Source: Telluria mixta
GTDB lineage: Bacteria; Pseudomonadota; Gammaproteobacteria; Burkholderiales; Burkholderiaceae_D
Direction of reading: 5' to 3'
NCBI RefSeq assembly: GCF_029223865.1
Contig: NZ_CP119520.1
Location: 682,001-746,000 of the forward strand
Length of the DNA: 64,000 bases
Below, piece by piece: positions 62,784-64,000 of this stretch (position 1 is the first letter of the stretch; each line of letters starts with the position of its first letter). A model generated the notes under the pieces. The model saw only the letters and a list, made by a program, of their open reading frames with translations, was not told the DNA's origin and searched no databases. The translations under genes were made by a program, and so were the position numbers.

Positions 62784-63089
62784 TTAACCGCAAGCCTTGC
62801 CGCCGACGCCGTGATAACCCTTCGCCTTGGCGTCCGCTTCCGTCATGTACTCGCCCTTCTTCGTCTTGCCGTAGTACTTGCTGCCTTCGCAGTGGTAGAC
62901 CTTGCTGGCACTGTTCGCCCACACCTTGCCCGCGCCGCCGCCGGCCGCCTCTTTCCTGGGCGCCGGCTTGGCGGCGGCGGGCACGGTCGGGGCGCCCTTG
63001 TCCGGCGCCAGCGGGTTCGGCACGGTCGTCTGGGCGAACGCGGTGGCGGCCGCCAGGGCGGTCAACAATACTGTGAGCTGTCGTTTCAT
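62784..63089 (-). CDS. Small secreted protein of unknown function
   Basis: A 101-residue protein with signal peptide ([20 protein letters not shown]), a Pro/Ala/Lys-rich stretch and a conserved C-terminal motif with two Cys ([20 protein letters not shown], then [11 protein letters not shown]), possibly disulfide-linked. Such proteins are common in Burkholderiales; function unknown. Convergent with the SGNH hydrolase gene. Confidence 0.75.
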   Translation of the reverse strand: MKRQLTVLLTALAAATAFAQTTVPNPLAPDKGAPTVPAAAKPAPRKEAAGGGAGKVWANSASKVYHCEGSKYYGKTKKGEYMTEADAKAKGYHGVGGKACG

Positions 63090-63329
63090 GGCGACTCCTG
63101 AAAAAGTTCCATCATATCGCCGAGCGCCGTCATCCGGTTTCACCCGCCGAAGATAACCGGCACGCAACTTGCATTGCTTCCTGTAACCAACAATACATGG
63201 CAACCAAGGCGTTCCGGGCACTCCGCATACGAACGTAACGGGATCGTCCCACACGGACCCTCTCTCCTGGTGCAACCCGGGACTACCCGCCCGGTTTTGG
63301 TGCGGACGATCGACTTTTGCGTGAGACTC

Positions 63330-64000
63330 ATGAACATCCAGCACATCCATGTCAATGCCTCCGCGGCCGGCCCGTGGCGTCGCGCACTGGCGGCAGCGGC
63401 GCAATTCGACGCCGGCGACGAAGCGGCCGGACTCGGGCGGTGGTGGCTCGACCGGGCCGGCGGACGGATTGCGCTGTCGGCCATCGCGGCCCGATTCTTC
63501 GGCACCGAACGCCAGCCAACACCCGACGTCTGCCTGGCGCAGATCGAAACGGAAGACCGGCACGCCGTGCGCGTCATGCTCGACCATGTCGAGGCCGGCG
63601 GTAACGACGCCGAATGCGAGTTCCGCGTCCGCACGGACGGGTACGGGCTGCGCTGGCTGCGCCTGCGGCAGCTCGCGGCCGCGGAGGACGGCACGGTCGC
63701 GGGCGGCATCCTCGTCGACGTGACGGCCGCCAAGCAGGCCGCCGTGCGCGAGCGTTTCAATTTCGCGCTCACGCAATACCTTGTGGGCACCGACAGCATC
63801 GACGACGCCGTCGCCGGTATCCTGCAGCTCGTGTGCGAGGAGCTGGGCTGGGAATGGGGCGCATTCTGGGCGTTCGAGGACCATGCCGGCGCCCCGGCCG
63901 GGCTGCGCTGCCGCTATGCATGGCATTCGCCGCGGCAGGCGCTGGCACCGTTCCGCCGGGCCAGCAGCCTCCTTGCAATGGCGCCCGGAGAAGGCCTCGT
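63330..64000 (+). CDS. PAS/GAF sensor protein, 5' part
   Basis: Open reading frame running off the window edge; 223 residues visible from the ATG at 63330 ([20 protein letters not shown]). Residues about 30-135 look like a PAS domain with PAC end ([39 protein letters not shown]). A GAF-like domain starts near 140 ([23 protein letters not shown]). The output domain (histidine kinase or diguanylate cyclase) lies beyond the window. A GTG at 63321 is an alternative start. Confidence 0.8.
   Translation, partial: MNIQHIHVNASAAGPWRRALAAAAQFDAGDEAAGLGRWWLDRAGGRIALSAIAARFFGTERQPTPDVCLAQIETEDRHAVRVMLDHVEAGGNDAECEFRVRTDGYGLRWLRLRQLAAAEDGTVAGGILVDVTAAKQAAVRERFNFALTQYLVGTDSIDDAVAGILQLVCEELGWEWGAFWAFEDHAGAPAGLRCRYAWHSPRQALAPFRRASSLLAMAPGEGL

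Overview
The window looks like a chromosomal segment of a high-GC beta-proteobacterium, most likely Oxalobacteraceae and close to Massilia. I infer this from overall gene content: a HlyC/CorC-pilB-pilC run, an Oar-like TonB receptor, GH54 and S1/P1 secreted enzymes, and ATTCCC/GGGAAT-type intergenic inverted repeats. No 16S or other taxonomic marker is present, so this is an inference.

Layout. 1-7.2 kb (minus strand): a nucleoside catabolic operon in the order purine nucleoside phosphorylase, deoB, deoC, a double-module ALDH16-type aldehyde dehydrogenase, deoA and cdd. 7.4-10.4 kb (plus): pseudouridine kinase with a fused helix-turn-helix, psuG and a LysR regulator, divergent from the deo operon. 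10.4-12.7 kb (minus): DUF969, DUF979 and pyroglutamyl peptidase. 12.9-16.9 kb: an NHL-repeat lipoprotein, a YciI protein, a PAAR / membrane-active toxin / immunity cassette and a DUF2231 membrane protein. 16.9-21.2 kb (minus): a very long secreted GH54 arabinofuranosidase and an anchored protein of unknown role. 21.4-27.2 kb (plus): an alpha/beta hydrolase and a four-gene BMP-type nucleoside ABC importer. 27.2-34.4 kb (minus): MipA/OmpV, S1/P1 nuclease, 5'-nucleotidase lipoprotein and an Oar-like TonB receptor. 35-42.8 kb (minus): exported adenosine deaminase, guanine deaminase and xanthine dehydrogenase (xdhABC). 43-49.3 kb (plus): a ClpP-like protein, a porin / PstS-like / chemoreceptor trio, an unknown protein and a HlyC/CorC transporter. 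49.6-52.6 kb: pilB-pilC. 53.1-60.2 kb: a lower-GC accessory island with a GIY-YIG protein and, convergent to it, a probable defence operon (sacsin/Hsp90-like ATPase joined to a DUF3883 nuclease module, plus a PLD-family nuclease). 60.4-64 kb: a small zinc-ribbon protein, a frameshifted LysR regulator, an SGNH hydrolase, a small secreted protein and the start of a PAS/GAF sensor.

How the genes fit together. From 1 to 43 kb most genes build one route for consuming nucleic acids. Exported nuclease and 5'-nucleotidase turn RNA/DNA into nucleosides, and an exported deaminase turns adenosine into inosine. The BMP-type ABC system imports nucleosides. Phosphorylases, DeoB/DeoC and an aldehyde dehydrogenase channel the sugar into central metabolism. 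GuaD and Xdh take the purine bases to urate, Cdd handles cytidine, and PsuK/PsuG handle pseudouridine from RNA.

Three genes (deoA, the ATPase/DUF3883 gene and the LysR gene near 61 kb) each carry what looks like a one-base loss in a short C/G run. This pattern suggests consensus sequencing errors at least as much as real gene decay.
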